Shown here: positions 8,334 to 16,501 of the stretch, one piece after another
Position numbering within the stretch: position 1 is the first letter of the stretch
How the letters are laid out: each line of letters opens with the position of its first letter
Program-made: the position numbers and the translations under genes
DNA from: an uncultured Microbacteriaceae bacterium
GTDB taxonomy: Bacteria > Actinomycetota > Actinomycetes > Actinomycetales > Microbacteriaceae
NCBI GenBank assembly: GCA_937920245.1
Contig: CALGUV010000038.1
Location: 1 to 50,095 of the forward strand
Length of the DNA stretch: 50,095 nucleotides
Direction of reading: 5' to 3'
Notes under the pieces: generated by a model
Databases searched by the model: none
The model's input: the letters and a program-made list of their open reading frames with translations, nothing else
What the model was told of the DNA's origin: nothing

Positions 8334-9247
8334 TGGCTTTCGTGGCATTTGGGTCACAGGCTCCAACTAAGGAGCAGGGGCCGTCCAAGACCGGTCGCGT
8401 GGCGCTGTTTTTATTGCTGCCAGGCTTGTTCTACCTAGCTCTATTTTTCATCACGCCCCTGGTGTCTCTGATAATCACTTCGCTGAAGGCTCCCAGTGCT
8501 ACGGGGGCAATTGGAAGGTATGACCTAGGCCTGGAGTTTGGTAACTACGTGTATGCGGTTACGCAGTACGCTCCCCAGATTTTCCGGTCTTTCAGTTTCG
8601 CAGTTCTTGCGACAGTGATTGCGTTGGCTATTAGCTACCCCATTGCATACTTCATTGCCGTGAAGTCAAGAAACAGGCCACTTCTGAAGGGCATCCTGCT
8701 AACCCTGGTTGTGGCACCGTTCTTTATCTCGTTTTTGCTTCGAACCTTTGCATGGAAACAGATTTTCTCTAATGATTCGTTGGTCGTAAACGTCCTGAAA
8801 GACATCGGTATTTTTGGGGCGGACAGCTACATCATTGGGACAAACTTTGCGGTGGTTTTCGGTTTGGTTTATAACTTCATTCCGTTTATGACGCTGCCAA
8901 TTTATGCCAACCTGGATCGTCTTGACTTGAGTTTGGTTGAGGCCGGCTCTGACCTCTACGCGAGTCCATCAAAAACTTTCCGGAAAATAACCCTGCCGCT
9001 TTCACTTCCGGGAGTTATCTCCGGAACTCTTTTGACATTCATCCCGATTAGCGGGGACTATGTTGTTGCCAGCAGGGACTTCTTGGGAGGCCCGGACACT
9101 GCGATGATCGGAAACGTGGTTGAGGCCAACTTCCTTAGAATCCAGGACTACCCGACCGCCTCGGCAATCTCGGTGATGCTAATGGCGACGATCGTGGTTT
9201 TGGTCTCGGCGTATGTCCGACGCAGCGGAACGGACGACCTACTATGA
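8333..9247 (+). CDS. potB: Polyamine ABC transporter permease 1
   Basis: This 304-residue inner-membrane permease has about six hydrophobic segments, beginning with FLLLPGLFYLALFFITPLVSLI. The binding-protein-dependent transport signature (EAA loop) is at about residues 201-225, VEAGSDLYASPSKTFRKITLPLSLPGV, which couples to PotA. The first ~20 residues are cytoplasmic. The gene overlaps potA by one base (TAATG) and potC by four (ATGA). The partner order PotD-A-B-C is the standard actinobacterial arrangement for spermidine/putrescine import. Confidence 0.92.
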   Translation: MAFVAFGSQAPTKEQGPSKTGRVALFLLLPGLFYLALFFITPLVSLIITSLKAPSATGAIGRYDLGLEFGNYVYAVTQYAPQIFRSFSFAVLATVIALAISYPIAYFIAVKSRNRPLLKGILLTLVVAPFFISFLLRTFAWKQIFSNDSLVVNVLKDIGIFGADSYIIGTNFAVVFGLVYNFIPFMTLPIYANLDRLDLSLVEAGSDLYASPSKTFRKITLPLSLPGVISGTLLTFIPISGDYVVASRDFLGGPDTAMIGNVVEANFLRIQDYPTASAISVMLMATIVVLVSAYVRRSGTDDLL

Positions 9248-10044
9248 CGCGTTTCTCACTGGGCAAATACCTGCTTCCAACCTACGTGTTCCTGACGTTC
9301 TTGTTTTTGATGGTCCCAATCGGATACACCTTCGTGTTCTCCTTTAATGATTCGATTAAGTCGAACATTATTTGGCGCGGCTTTACTCTTGATAACTGGC
9401 TAAACGTTTGCGATCAGGCTGATGTTTGCGGGGCTTTCGGTAACTCCCTGCTGGTTGCAGTAACTGCCACGACAGTATCCACAGTCCTTGGGACAATGAT
9501 TGCAATTGCCCTGGTCAGATACCGTTTTAAATTCCGCAGTGCGACCAACTTGCTACTGTTTTTGCCGCTGGCAACCCCCGAGGTCGTCATGGGCGCAGGC
9601 TTGGCAGCTCAGTTTCTGGACTTTGGTTGGACAAAGGGCCTAACCACAGTGATCATTGCTCACGTCATGTTCACCTTGAGCTTTGTGGTCGTCACCGTGA
9701 AGGCAAGGGTCGCAACTTTGGACCCGGCCCTAGAGGAGGCTGGCCGCGATCTTTACGCTTCTCCAATGCAGGTGTTTTGGAAGATTACGTTCCCGCTATT
9801 GCTTCCTGGAATTCTTTCGGCTGCAATGCTTGCCTTCGCTCTGAGTTTTGATGATTTCATCATCACTCAATTCAACTCAGGGTCGGTTGACACTTTCCCC
9901 AAGTTTGTCTACACGGCTGCAGCCAGAGGAATACCACCGGAGGCAAACGTCGTTGGCTCCTTCGTCTTCATTGTCGCGATCGCAATTGTGATTGCGGTTC
10001 AGGTCCGGTCGGCTATGAAGAAACGAAAACTACTTAGCAAATAG
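9244..10044 (+). CDS. potC: Polyamine ABC transporter permease 2
   Basis: This 266-residue permease pairs with PotB. It has about six transmembrane segments (the first is YVFLTFLFLMVPIGYTFVFSF) and an EAA loop EEAGRDLYASPMQVFWKITFPLLLPGI. The C-terminus is short and basic (RSAMKKRKLLSK). It ends the transporter operon. Its last 15 bases overlap, tail to tail, the end of the minus-strand aminotransferase at 10030, so no room exists for a conventional bidirectional terminator between them. Confidence 0.92.
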   Translation: MTRFSLGKYLLPTYVFLTFLFLMVPIGYTFVFSFNDSIKSNIIWRGFTLDNWLNVCDQADVCGAFGNSLLVAVTATTVSTVLGTMIAIALVRYRFKFRSATNLLLFLPLATPEVVMGAGLAAQFLDFGWTKGLTTVIIAHVMFTLSFVVVTVKARVATLDPALEEAGRDLYASPMQVFWKITFPLLLPGILSAAMLAFALSFDDFIITQFNSGSVDTFPKFVYTAAARGIPPEANVVGSFVFIVAIAIVIAVQVRSAMKKRKLLSK

Positions 10045-11391
10045 CAATTCCACGGCATCGCGAAAGTGGCGGTGGTGTTTTTCAATGTCGGCGGCACTGG
10101 TGTCGGGTGAGACCAGGACCATATTGTGAAATGGCGTCATTAGAATCCCTTGGTTGATTGCGTGAAGTTGAAGGAACTGCCCCAATTCAAAGTCCTCTGC
10201 AGCCGCGGCCTCGGCTCCTGTTGAGGGTGCCGTTTCTCTAAAGCTGTATTCACCTCGGCAGCCAATTCGGGAAACTTGCCAGGGCAATGCATATTCGTCA
10301 ATGGTGGCCTGAATGTTGGCCTGCCAGGTCACTGCTAACTGCTCCATGCGGGAGAAGCTCTCCGGGGTTAGCACTTCTTCGAGCGTGGCGCGAACAGCGG
10401 CCATAGACAGGGCGTTCCCGGCCAGTGTGCCTCCAACGCCTCCAACGTCAATGCTTTCCAACTCAAGGCTGTTTGCGATCTTTTCCGAAAGCTCTTCCGA
10501 GAAGCCAAGTGCGCCAACCGGAACTCCTCCGCCTATGGTCTTGCCAAGGACAACTGCATCTGGCTTGAGATTATCTCGGGCTGTAATGCCGCCTGCACCG
10601 GCGGAAAGAGTGTGGGTTTCATCAAGCGCAAAAATCACATCGTATTTTAGGCAGAGCGCTTGGAGGCCCTCTAGGTAACCAGCCTCCGGTAATACGATGC
10701 CAATGTTTGTTAGCCCTGGTTCAATCAATAGGAGGGCAACTTCGCCGGTTGCAAATGCCCTTTCCGCAGCAACCAGGTCATTGAATGGCAAGGAGACGGT
10801 TGTGGTGTTTAGCTCCGATGGCTTGCCAATATTATTTGGCCTAGAAATTGTGTTCCCTTGATCATCGAGCACCGCAAAGGTCTCGTCAACGCTTCCGTGA
10901 TAGCAGTAGTCATGAACTGCGATCTTTGCCTTGCCGGTTACTTGCCTAGCAAAGCGTATTAGGTGGCGATTGGCGTCTGTGGCACTGAGAGTGAATTGCC
11001 ATTTAGGAAGCCCGAACCTGGCTCCGAGCGTTTCGGCATTTCTCGCCGCGTCAAGGGTCGGAAGCATAAAGGTGGCACCTTTAGCTATCTGGTCCTGCAC
11101 CGCCTTCACAGTCGGCGCTGAGGCATGTCCAGACATCGCTCCAGTGTCACCGAGGCAAAAGTCGGTGAAGTCATTGCCATCAAGATCGGTAAAGTGAGCG
11201 CCTTTTGCGCTTTCCACGTATATCGGAAATGGTCCAGGCCACTTTGCCATCCAGAGCATAGGAACACCATTCACCAACGAGGCTTGAGACTTTTGGTGAG
11301 CCATTTGCGAATTTGGATGGGTTGCGACGTAGGTGCTCACTTCTTTGGCAAATAGCTCAGCTAGACGCTGGCGGTCAGCATATTGAGTCAA
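10030..11391 (-). CDS. Class III aminotransferase / GSA-aminomutase-like PLP enzyme, substrate unknown
   Basis: This 453-residue fold-type I PLP protein is closest in look to the HemL-like branch. The PLP lysine is K284 in VVLGKTIGGGVPVGALG, the acidic pair D257-E258 lies in FALDETHTLSAG, and YHGS occurs at about 164-167. The phosphate-binding loop, normally SGxEA, reads LSATDANRHL here (about 134-143), an unusual variant. It sits between the polyamine transporter (convergent, 15-bp overlap) and a GabT-like gene 69 bp upstream on the same strand, so a role in amine or omega-amino-acid turnover is likely. True aminomutase (haem) function is unlikely from this context. The start is TTG at 11389-11391 with no good Shine-Dalgarno; an alternative start lies at the Met at residue 30. 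Confidence 0.8.
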   Translation of the reverse strand: MTQYADRQRLAELFAKEVSTYVATHPNSQMAHQKSQASLVNGVPMLWMAKWPGPFPIYVESAKGAHFTDLDGNDFTDFCLGDTGAMSGHASAPTVKAVQDQIAKGATFMLPTLDAARNAETLGARFGLPKWQFTLSATDANRHLIRFARQVTGKAKIAVHDYCYHGSVDETFAVLDDQGNTISRPNNIGKPSELNTTTVSLPFNDLVAAERAFATGEVALLLIEPGLTNIGIVLPEAGYLEGLQALCLKYDVIFALDETHTLSAGAGGITARDNLKPDAVVLGKTIGGGVPVGALGFSEELSEKIANSLELESIDVGGVGGTLAGNALSMAAVRATLEEVLTPESFSRMEQLAVTWQANIQATIDEYALPWQVSRIGCRGEYSFRETAPSTGAEAAAAEDFELGQFLQLHAINQGILMTPFHNMVLVSPDTSAADIEKHHRHFRDAVELLFAK

Positions 11392-11460
11392 TTTATTCCA
11401 TTCTTAGCTTTGGTATGGCGGTTATTCAGTCGTCGTTTTGGCCGGAGGCATGCAACGGAG

Positions 11461-12786
11461 CTATAGGGCGGCCAGGCCCTCCGCAATTACATCGAGTGCC
11501 TCGTGCAGAAGTTCATCGGAGATGGAAAGCGGTGGAAGCAAACGAACGACATTTGCATAGGTTCCGGCATTGAGAACCACGACACCGTTTTGGTGGCAGT
11601 GCCTCAAGAGCGCCTCAGTGGCGGGTTGGTTGGGGTCAAGACTGCCTGGCATGACTAGTTCAAATGCCTGCATTGCGCCCACTCCACGAACTTCACCAAT
11701 CACCGGATACATCGCCATCATCTCAGTTAGGCGCTGCACGATTATGGCTCCGATCTCCTGTGCGCGACTCAGAAAGTCTCCTTGCTCAAACTGCTCCATG
11801 ACCGCCACTGCGGCTGCCACGGCAGTTGGCGAACCACCGAAGGTGCCGCCCAAGCCGCCGGCGTGTGCCGAGTCCATAATTTCAGCCCGGCCTACAACGC
11901 CGGAAAGTGGCATGCCGCCGGCAATTCCCTTGGCAACAGTGACTAGGTCGGGGTCGAATCCTTCTTCCCACTGGCTAGCAAACCATTTTCCGGTCCTGGC
12001 CATGCCGCTTTGAACTTCGTCGGCAACCATGACAATTCCATTCGCCTTGCACCAGCTGTCGATTGTCTTTAGGAACCCTGGGGCCGGAACTATGAATCCA
12101 GCTTCTCCCTGAATGGGCTCGATGAAAACGGCGGCAAGCGCGGACGCACCAACTCTTTTTTCTAGGTAGGTGATGGTCCTTGCCGCTGCTTGCTCGCCGG
12201 TCATTCCCTCAGGATCCCGGAACGGGTAGCTCATTGGAGCATGGTGAATGCTCCCGGGAAGAGGACCGAAGCCAGTGGCATAGGGGTGCGCCTTGAAGTT
12301 CATCGCCATCGTAAGGCTGGTTCGACCGTGGTAGGCGTGGTCGAAAACTGCGATCTCAGTCCTGCCGGTCGCACGCCTTGCAATCTTCACTGCATTTTCA
12401 ACGGCTTCGGCACCTGAATTAAAAAAGGCGACTTTTTTTGGAAAAGAACCGGGGGAGTGAGCTGCCAGAAGTTCGGCTGCTCGAACATACTTCTCATAGG
12501 GGGCAACGGTGAACAGGGTGTGAGTAAGTTTCGCAACCTGCTCCTGAACTGCGGCAACAACGCCGGGGTTTGTGTGACCGATTGTCACAACTCCAATGCC
12601 TGTGCCCATATCAATCAACTGGTTACCGTCTACGTCCTCGAGGATCGCGCCGTGGGCGCGCTCAATGAATACCGGAAGCATCGTTCCGACACCCGCGGAA
12701 ACAACGGCGGTTCGGCGCTTTTGAAGCTCTACCGACTTGGGTCCGGGGATAGGTGTGTTCAAGATTCTTTTTTGTTCAAGGCTCAT
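11461..12786 (-). CDS. gabT: 4-aminobutyrate aminotransferase
   Basis: This 441-residue class III aminotransferase converts GABA plus 2-oxoglutarate to succinate semialdehyde plus glutamate. Features are FFNSGAEAVENAVKIARRATGR (PLP-phosphate loop, about 121-142), FDHAYHGRTSLTMAM, IEPIQGEAGFIVP, IVMVADEVQSGMARTGKWFA with D256-E257, and the Schiff-base lysine K286 in LVTVAKGIAGGMPLSGVVG. These match actinobacterial GabT closely. With the diamine aminotransferase and aminobutyraldehyde dehydrogenase it completes putrescine -> aminobutanal -> GABA -> succinate semialdehyde; the succinate-semialdehyde dehydrogenase is not in the window. The ATG is at 12784-12786. The gene is divergent from dxr, 76 bp away. 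Confidence 0.9.
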   Translation of the reverse strand: MSLEQKRILNTPIPGPKSVELQKRRTAVVSAGVGTMLPVFIERAHGAILEDVDGNQLIDMGTGIGVVTIGHTNPGVVAAVQEQVAKLTHTLFTVAPYEKYVRAAELLAAHSPGSFPKKVAFFNSGAEAVENAVKIARRATGRTEIAVFDHAYHGRTSLTMAMNFKAHPYATGFGPLPGSIHHAPMSYPFRDPEGMTGEQAAARTITYLEKRVGASALAAVFIEPIQGEAGFIVPAPGFLKTIDSWCKANGIVMVADEVQSGMARTGKWFASQWEEGFDPDLVTVAKGIAGGMPLSGVVGRAEIMDSAHAGGLGGTFGGSPTAVAAAVAVMEQFEQGDFLSRAQEIGAIIVQRLTEMMAMYPVIGEVRGVGAMQAFELVMPGSLDPNQPATEALLRHCHQNGVVVLNAGTYANVVRLLPPLSISDELLHEALDVIAEGLAAL

Positions 12787-12849
12787 GTCTAAATTCTAGA
12801 TACTTATATGGATTTTTATCATTCCTGACTCGCAATGCGGATGGAGTTC

Positions 12850-12855
12850 TAAGCT
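12850..12855 (+). promoter_or_regulatory. -10 box TAAGCT of a leaderless dxr promoter
   Basis: TAAGCT ends 7 nt before the dxr ATG. Transcription starting the usual ~7 nt downstream would begin at the A of ATG. CTGACT at 12825-12830 is a possible -35. No Shine-Dalgarno is present. The same arrangement recurs at rseP, thyX, dapA and ftsK. Confidence 0.5.
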
Positions 12856-12862
12856 TTGGTAG

Positions 12863-13948
12863 ATGCGCACTGTTTTGGTCTTAGGCTCCACCGGTTCCGT
12901 CGGCACTCAAACGCTCGAGTTGCTGGCGGCAAATCCCGATAAGTTTCAGCTCGTCGGAATCTCTGGGAACTCTAATACCGAGCTGCTCGAGTCTCAGCGA
13001 GTCCAATTCGGCCTGTCCAGGGACAGAGCAGTTCTGGGTCCGGAGCTGGCCGCTGATTTAGCGGGTGAGCTGTCAGCAGATGTGGTTGTGAACGGAATAA
13101 CCGGTTCTGCAGGACTGATGGCAACGCTTTCGGCACTTCGCGCGGGAAGCAAGCTGGCGCTTGCCAATAAAGAGTCTTTGATAGTCGGTGGGTCGCTGGT
13201 AACCGAACTTGCGGCCAAAGATCAAATCTTGCCCGTTGACTCCGAGCACTCAGCAATCGCTCAGTGCTTATTGGCGGGACAAAAATCTGAAGTTTCAAGG
13301 CTGATATTGACCGCCTCCGGTGGTCCGTTTAGAAACATGTCAAGGGCCGACCTCGAGAACGTGACTCCGAGTCAAGCTCTCAAGCACCCGACTTGGAGCA
13401 TGGGCAAGGTCATAACTACCAACTCGGCGACCATGGTAAACAAAGGCCTCGAGGTAATTGAGGCTCATATTTTATTTGGCATCGGGTTTGAAAACATTGC
13501 CGTCACCGTTCATCCGCAGTCAATTGTTCACTCAATGGTCGAGTTCTATGACGGTTCGGTTATTGCACAGGCCTCAGTGCCGGACATGAAACTCGCGATT
13601 GGCTTTGCTATCGGTTGGCCAGATCGGCTTGCCCAGTCCACAAAGCCATTGGATTTCACTCAAAGCCATCGATGGGATTTTGAACCCCTTGATGAGGAGG
13701 TTTTCAAAGCCGTCAAGTTTGCACGGCAGGTTGGACAGGCAGGGCTCACTTTTCCAGCCGTTTATAACGCAGCAAATGAGCAGGCTGTTGAGGCTTTTCA
13801 CCGAGGTGAAATATCTTTCCTTGGCATCACCGACACGATCGATAAGGTGCTTCAGGTGCATACGCCGGGGCCATTAAGTCTCGAAAGTGTCTTGGCTGCG
13901 GAAAGCTGGGCCCGACGGACCGCCGATTCGCTGATAGCACAGAGCTAA
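12863..13948 (+). CDS. dxr: 1-deoxy-D-xylulose-5-phosphate reductoisomerase
   Basis: This 361-residue enzyme makes 2-C-methyl-D-erythritol 4-phosphate from DXP using NADPH, the committed step of the non-mevalonate isoprenoid route. The N-terminal NADPH fold has LGSTGSVGTQTLE (about 8-20). The metal and substrate motifs are LANKESLIVGG, LPVDSEHSAIAQCL, TASGGPF and PTWSMGKVITTNSATMVNKGLEVIEAH, followed by VTVHPQSIVHSMVEFYDGS. All catalytic acidic residues of these motifs are present. It is the first of three adjacent genes (dxr, rseP, ispG), a grouping common in Actinobacteria. The start follows a TAAGCT -10 box without a ribosome binding site. Confidence 0.97.
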   Translation: MRTVLVLGSTGSVGTQTLELLAANPDKFQLVGISGNSNTELLESQRVQFGLSRDRAVLGPELAADLAGELSADVVVNGITGSAGLMATLSALRAGSKLALANKESLIVGGSLVTELAAKDQILPVDSEHSAIAQCLLAGQKSEVSRLILTASGGPFRNMSRADLENVTPSQALKHPTWSMGKVITTNSATMVNKGLEVIEAHILFGIGFENIAVTVHPQSIVHSMVEFYDGSVIAQASVPDMKLAIGFAIGWPDRLAQSTKPLDFTQSHRWDFEPLDEEVFKAVKFARQVGQAGLTFPAVYNAANEQAVEAFHRGEISFLGITDTIDKVLQVHTPGPLSLESVLAAESWARRTADSLIAQS

Positions 13949-13965
13949 AGCCTCAAGTGTTCAGG

Positions 13966-13971
13966 TAGCCT
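13966..13971 (+). promoter_or_regulatory. -10 box TAGCCT of a leaderless rseP promoter
   Basis: TAGCCT ends 6 nt before the GTG of rseP at 13978 and fits TANNNT. A transcript from it would start at or beside the start codon. This supports GTG 13978 as the start. Confidence 0.45.
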
Positions 13972-13977
13972 TGAACC

Positions 13978-15279
13978 GTGATCGACATCCTCTTGTACGC
14001 GGCCGGAATTGCAATTGTCCTAATTGGAATTGCTCTGTCAATTGGCCTGCACGAAATCGGTCACTTGATACCTGCGAAAATTTTTGGCATTCGAGTCAAT
14101 CAATACATGATCGGATTTGGTCCGACCGTTAAGTCCTGGACCAGGGGCGACACCGAGTACGGAATCAAGGCAATTCCGCTGGGTGGCTACATCCTCATGA
14201 CTGGCATGTATCCTCCCGAGTCCAAGGCTTATCGGGGCCCATTTGCAAGTTGGATTAGGGACGCCAGGCAGCAGGTAAGACAGGGCATCGAGCCGAGCGA
14301 TGAAGATCGCCAGTTCTACAAGCTTTCCGCCCCAAAGAAGCTAACCATCATGCTCGGCGGTCCGCTGATGAATCTTTTTTTAGGGATGCTTCTTATTCTT
14401 CTAGCGCTAAGCGGTGTTGGAACAATGCAATCCACGATGAGCGTCAGCAAGGTTTATGAATGCATTGAGGCCGATTCCGCCGGTAATTGCCCCAGCGGCG
14501 CTCCGGTTTCTCCGGCTATTGCCGCCGGACTGCTACCTGGCGACACCGTTACTCAGGTAAACGGCACACCAGTTCTGAACTGGAACGAAGTAATTGCGGG
14601 CCTGAGCAAGAACCAAACGAGTCAGTCAATGCTGGGAGTTGTTCGCGACGGGGCAAATATCAGCCTGGCAATCACGCCGTCATTTATCGAGACTCAAGTT
14701 TTCCTGGAGTCTGGAGCGGCAGCTTTAGACGCAGCTGGCAACAAAGTCACCGAGCTCAGGCCAATTCTGGGTATTCAGTTGGGGTCTCAGATGACGCCAC
14801 TAAGCATCGAAGAATCCGTGGGCTTCTCTCTAGCCGCGACGGGGGGAATGCTGGCCTTCGTGGCTGATTTGCCGCAGCAGGTTTATAAGGTCGCGGCAAG
14901 TACCTTCGGAAGCACCGATCGAGATCCAAATGGTGCAGTCTCTATTTTGGGAGTGGGTCAGTTAGCCGGAGAGCTGACTGCAGCGGACATTAGCGTGGCT
15001 GCCAAGCTCGCCTCGTTGCTTTTGCTAATCGGATCTTTGAACCTTGCGCTATTTGTCTTCAACCTGATTCCGTTGCTGCCGCTAGATGGCGGGCACGTTC
15101 TTGGGGCGCTTTACGAAAGTGCGAAAAGAAGGTCTTGGGTTCTTGTTGGGAAGAAGGACCCGGGTCCAATCGATACCGCTAAGGCCTTACCTGTTGCATA
15201 CGCGGTGTGGATGCTGCTGATTCTGACGGGCCTGATACTAATATTAGCTGACCTTGTAAACCCAATAACATTGGGTTAG
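13978..15279 (+). CDS. rseP: Site-2 intramembrane zinc metalloprotease (RIP, RseP/Rip1 family)
   Basis: This 433-residue membrane protease cuts anti-sigma factors and other substrates within the bilayer. Zinc ligands are in HEIGH (H25, E26, H29) inside the first transmembrane helix. The second conserved motif is NLIPLLPLDGGHV near the C-terminus, where the Asp completes the metal site. A PDZ-like domain with LLPGDTVTQVNGTPVLNWNEVIAGL occupies the middle (about residues 180-235). About four membrane helices are visible. It lies between dxr and ispG, the usual actinobacterial position. The substrate is not evident; a membrane anti-sigma partner such as the one at the window's left end would be a generic candidate only. 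Start GTG at 13978, leaderless. Confidence 0.95.
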   Translation: MIDILLYAAGIAIVLIGIALSIGLHEIGHLIPAKIFGIRVNQYMIGFGPTVKSWTRGDTEYGIKAIPLGGYILMTGMYPPESKAYRGPFASWIRDARQQVRQGIEPSDEDRQFYKLSAPKKLTIMLGGPLMNLFLGMLLILLALSGVGTMQSTMSVSKVYECIEADSAGNCPSGAPVSPAIAAGLLPGDTVTQVNGTPVLNWNEVIAGLSKNQTSQSMLGVVRDGANISLAITPSFIETQVFLESGAAALDAAGNKVTELRPILGIQLGSQMTPLSIEESVGFSLAATGGMLAFVADLPQQVYKVAASTFGSTDRDPNGAVSILGVGQLAGELTAADISVAAKLASLLLLIGSLNLALFVFNLIPLLPLDGGHVLGALYESAKRRSWVLVGKKDPGPIDTAKALPVAYAVWMLLILTGLILILADLVNPITLG

Positions 15280-15332
15280 GAAGTAACTTTCCTCCTTTGC
15301 TGTTGAAGCTTGGAGCAAACGAGAGGTAATAA

Positions 15333-16487
15333 GTGCCAGCTGTAAATCTTGGTCTTCCAGTGGGACCACCACCAACAATCGCTCCTAGGCGGAAAACTCG
15401 CCAAATAATGGTTGGGAAGGTTCCCGTAGGGTCGGAGTCTCCAATTTCGGTGCAGTCGATGACCACCACTCAGACCACAGACATAAATGGAACACTTCAG
15501 CAAATTGCTGAATTAACTGCGACGGGCTGTGACATTGTTCGGGTGGCTGTGCCCACTAGCGACGACGCAAAAGCTTTGAGGGTCATTGCCAAGCGATCCC
15601 AGCTTCCGGTGATCGCCGATATCCACTTCCAGCCAAAATATGTCTTCCAAGCGATTGAAGCTGGATGCGGAGCGGTGCGAGTAAATCCAGGAAACATTAG
15701 AAAATTTGATGACCAGGTTGGCGCAATTGCAAAAGCTGCCAAGGACGCCGGAGTTTCAATCCGAATTGGTGTCAATGCTGGCTCCCTGGACCCAAGACTG
15801 TTGCAGAAGTATGGCAAGCCAACTGCTGAGGCGCTAGTGGAGTCCGCGGTTTGGGAGGCGAGCCTTTTCGAAGAGCATGATTTTCATGATTTCAAGATTT
15901 CCGTGAAGCACAATGACCCGGTCGTGATGGTCAAGGCCTATCAGCTACTTGCCGAGCGGGGAGACTGGCCATTTCACTTAGGCGTTACCGAGGCCGGACC
16001 AGCATTCCAAGGAACAATCAAGTCCTCAGTGGCATTTGGTGCCCTGTTGGCTCAAGGAATCGGCGACACGATTCGAGTCTCGCTTTCAGCTCCTCCGGTT
16101 GAGGAAATCAAGGTTGGCTCGCAGATCCTGGAGAGCCTGAACCTTCGTCCCAGAAAGCTCGAGATCGTCTCTTGCCCAAGCTGTGGAAGAGCGCAAGTAG
16201 ATGTTTATACGCTCGCGAACGACGTTACCGAGGGGCTTTCACACCTGACTGTTCCAATTCGAGTTGCCGTTATGGGTTGCGTTGTAAACGGACCGGGTGA
16301 AGCAAGGGAAGCAGATTTGGGAGTTGCCTCAGGAAACGGCAAAGGTCAAATTTTCGTCAAGGGCGAGATCATCAAAACTGTTCCGGAAAATGAAATTGTT
16401 GCCACTTTGATTGAAGAGGCGAACCGAATTGCAGCCGAAATGGACAGTGCACTTATCGGAACCGCCCAGGTTACCGTCGGGGAGTAG
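15333..16487 (+). CDS. ispG: 4-hydroxy-3-methylbut-2-en-1-yl diphosphate synthase (IspG/GcpE)
   Basis: This 384-residue [4Fe-4S] enzyme reduces MEcPP to HMBPP, a late step of the same isoprenoid pathway as Dxr. The TIM-barrel N-terminal part begins [14 protein letters not shown] and [15 protein letters not shown]. The cluster-binding C-terminal part shows [16 protein letters not shown] and [17 protein letters not shown], supplying the three cysteines and the conserved Glu. Length is normal for the bacterial one-barrel form. Start is GTG at 15333, preceded by GAGAGGTAATAA. Confidence 0.97.
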   Translation: MPAVNLGLPVGPPPTIAPRRKTRQIMVGKVPVGSESPISVQSMTTTQTTDINGTLQQIAELTATGCDIVRVAVPTSDDAKALRVIAKRSQLPVIADIHFQPKYVFQAIEAGCGAVRVNPGNIRKFDDQVGAIAKAAKDAGVSIRIGVNAGSLDPRLLQKYGKPTAEALVESAVWEASLFEEHDFHDFKISVKHNDPVVMVKAYQLLAERGDWPFHLGVTEAGPAFQGTIKSSVAFGALLAQGIGDTIRVSLSAPPVEEIKVGSQILESLNLRPRKLEIVSCPSCGRAQVDVYTLANDVTEGLSHLTVPIRVAVMGCVVNGPGEAREADLGVASGNGKGQIFVKGEIIKTVPENEIVATLIEEANRIAAEMDSALIGTAQVTVGE

Positions 16488-16501
16488 CTAACATTGTGCT
16501 C

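Noticed and set aside
10030..10044. Convergent overlap of potC and the aminotransferase as evidence of a frameshift or wrong stop
   Set aside because: Both frames end with family-appropriate C-termini, and a short tail-to-tail overlap is common in compact genomes.
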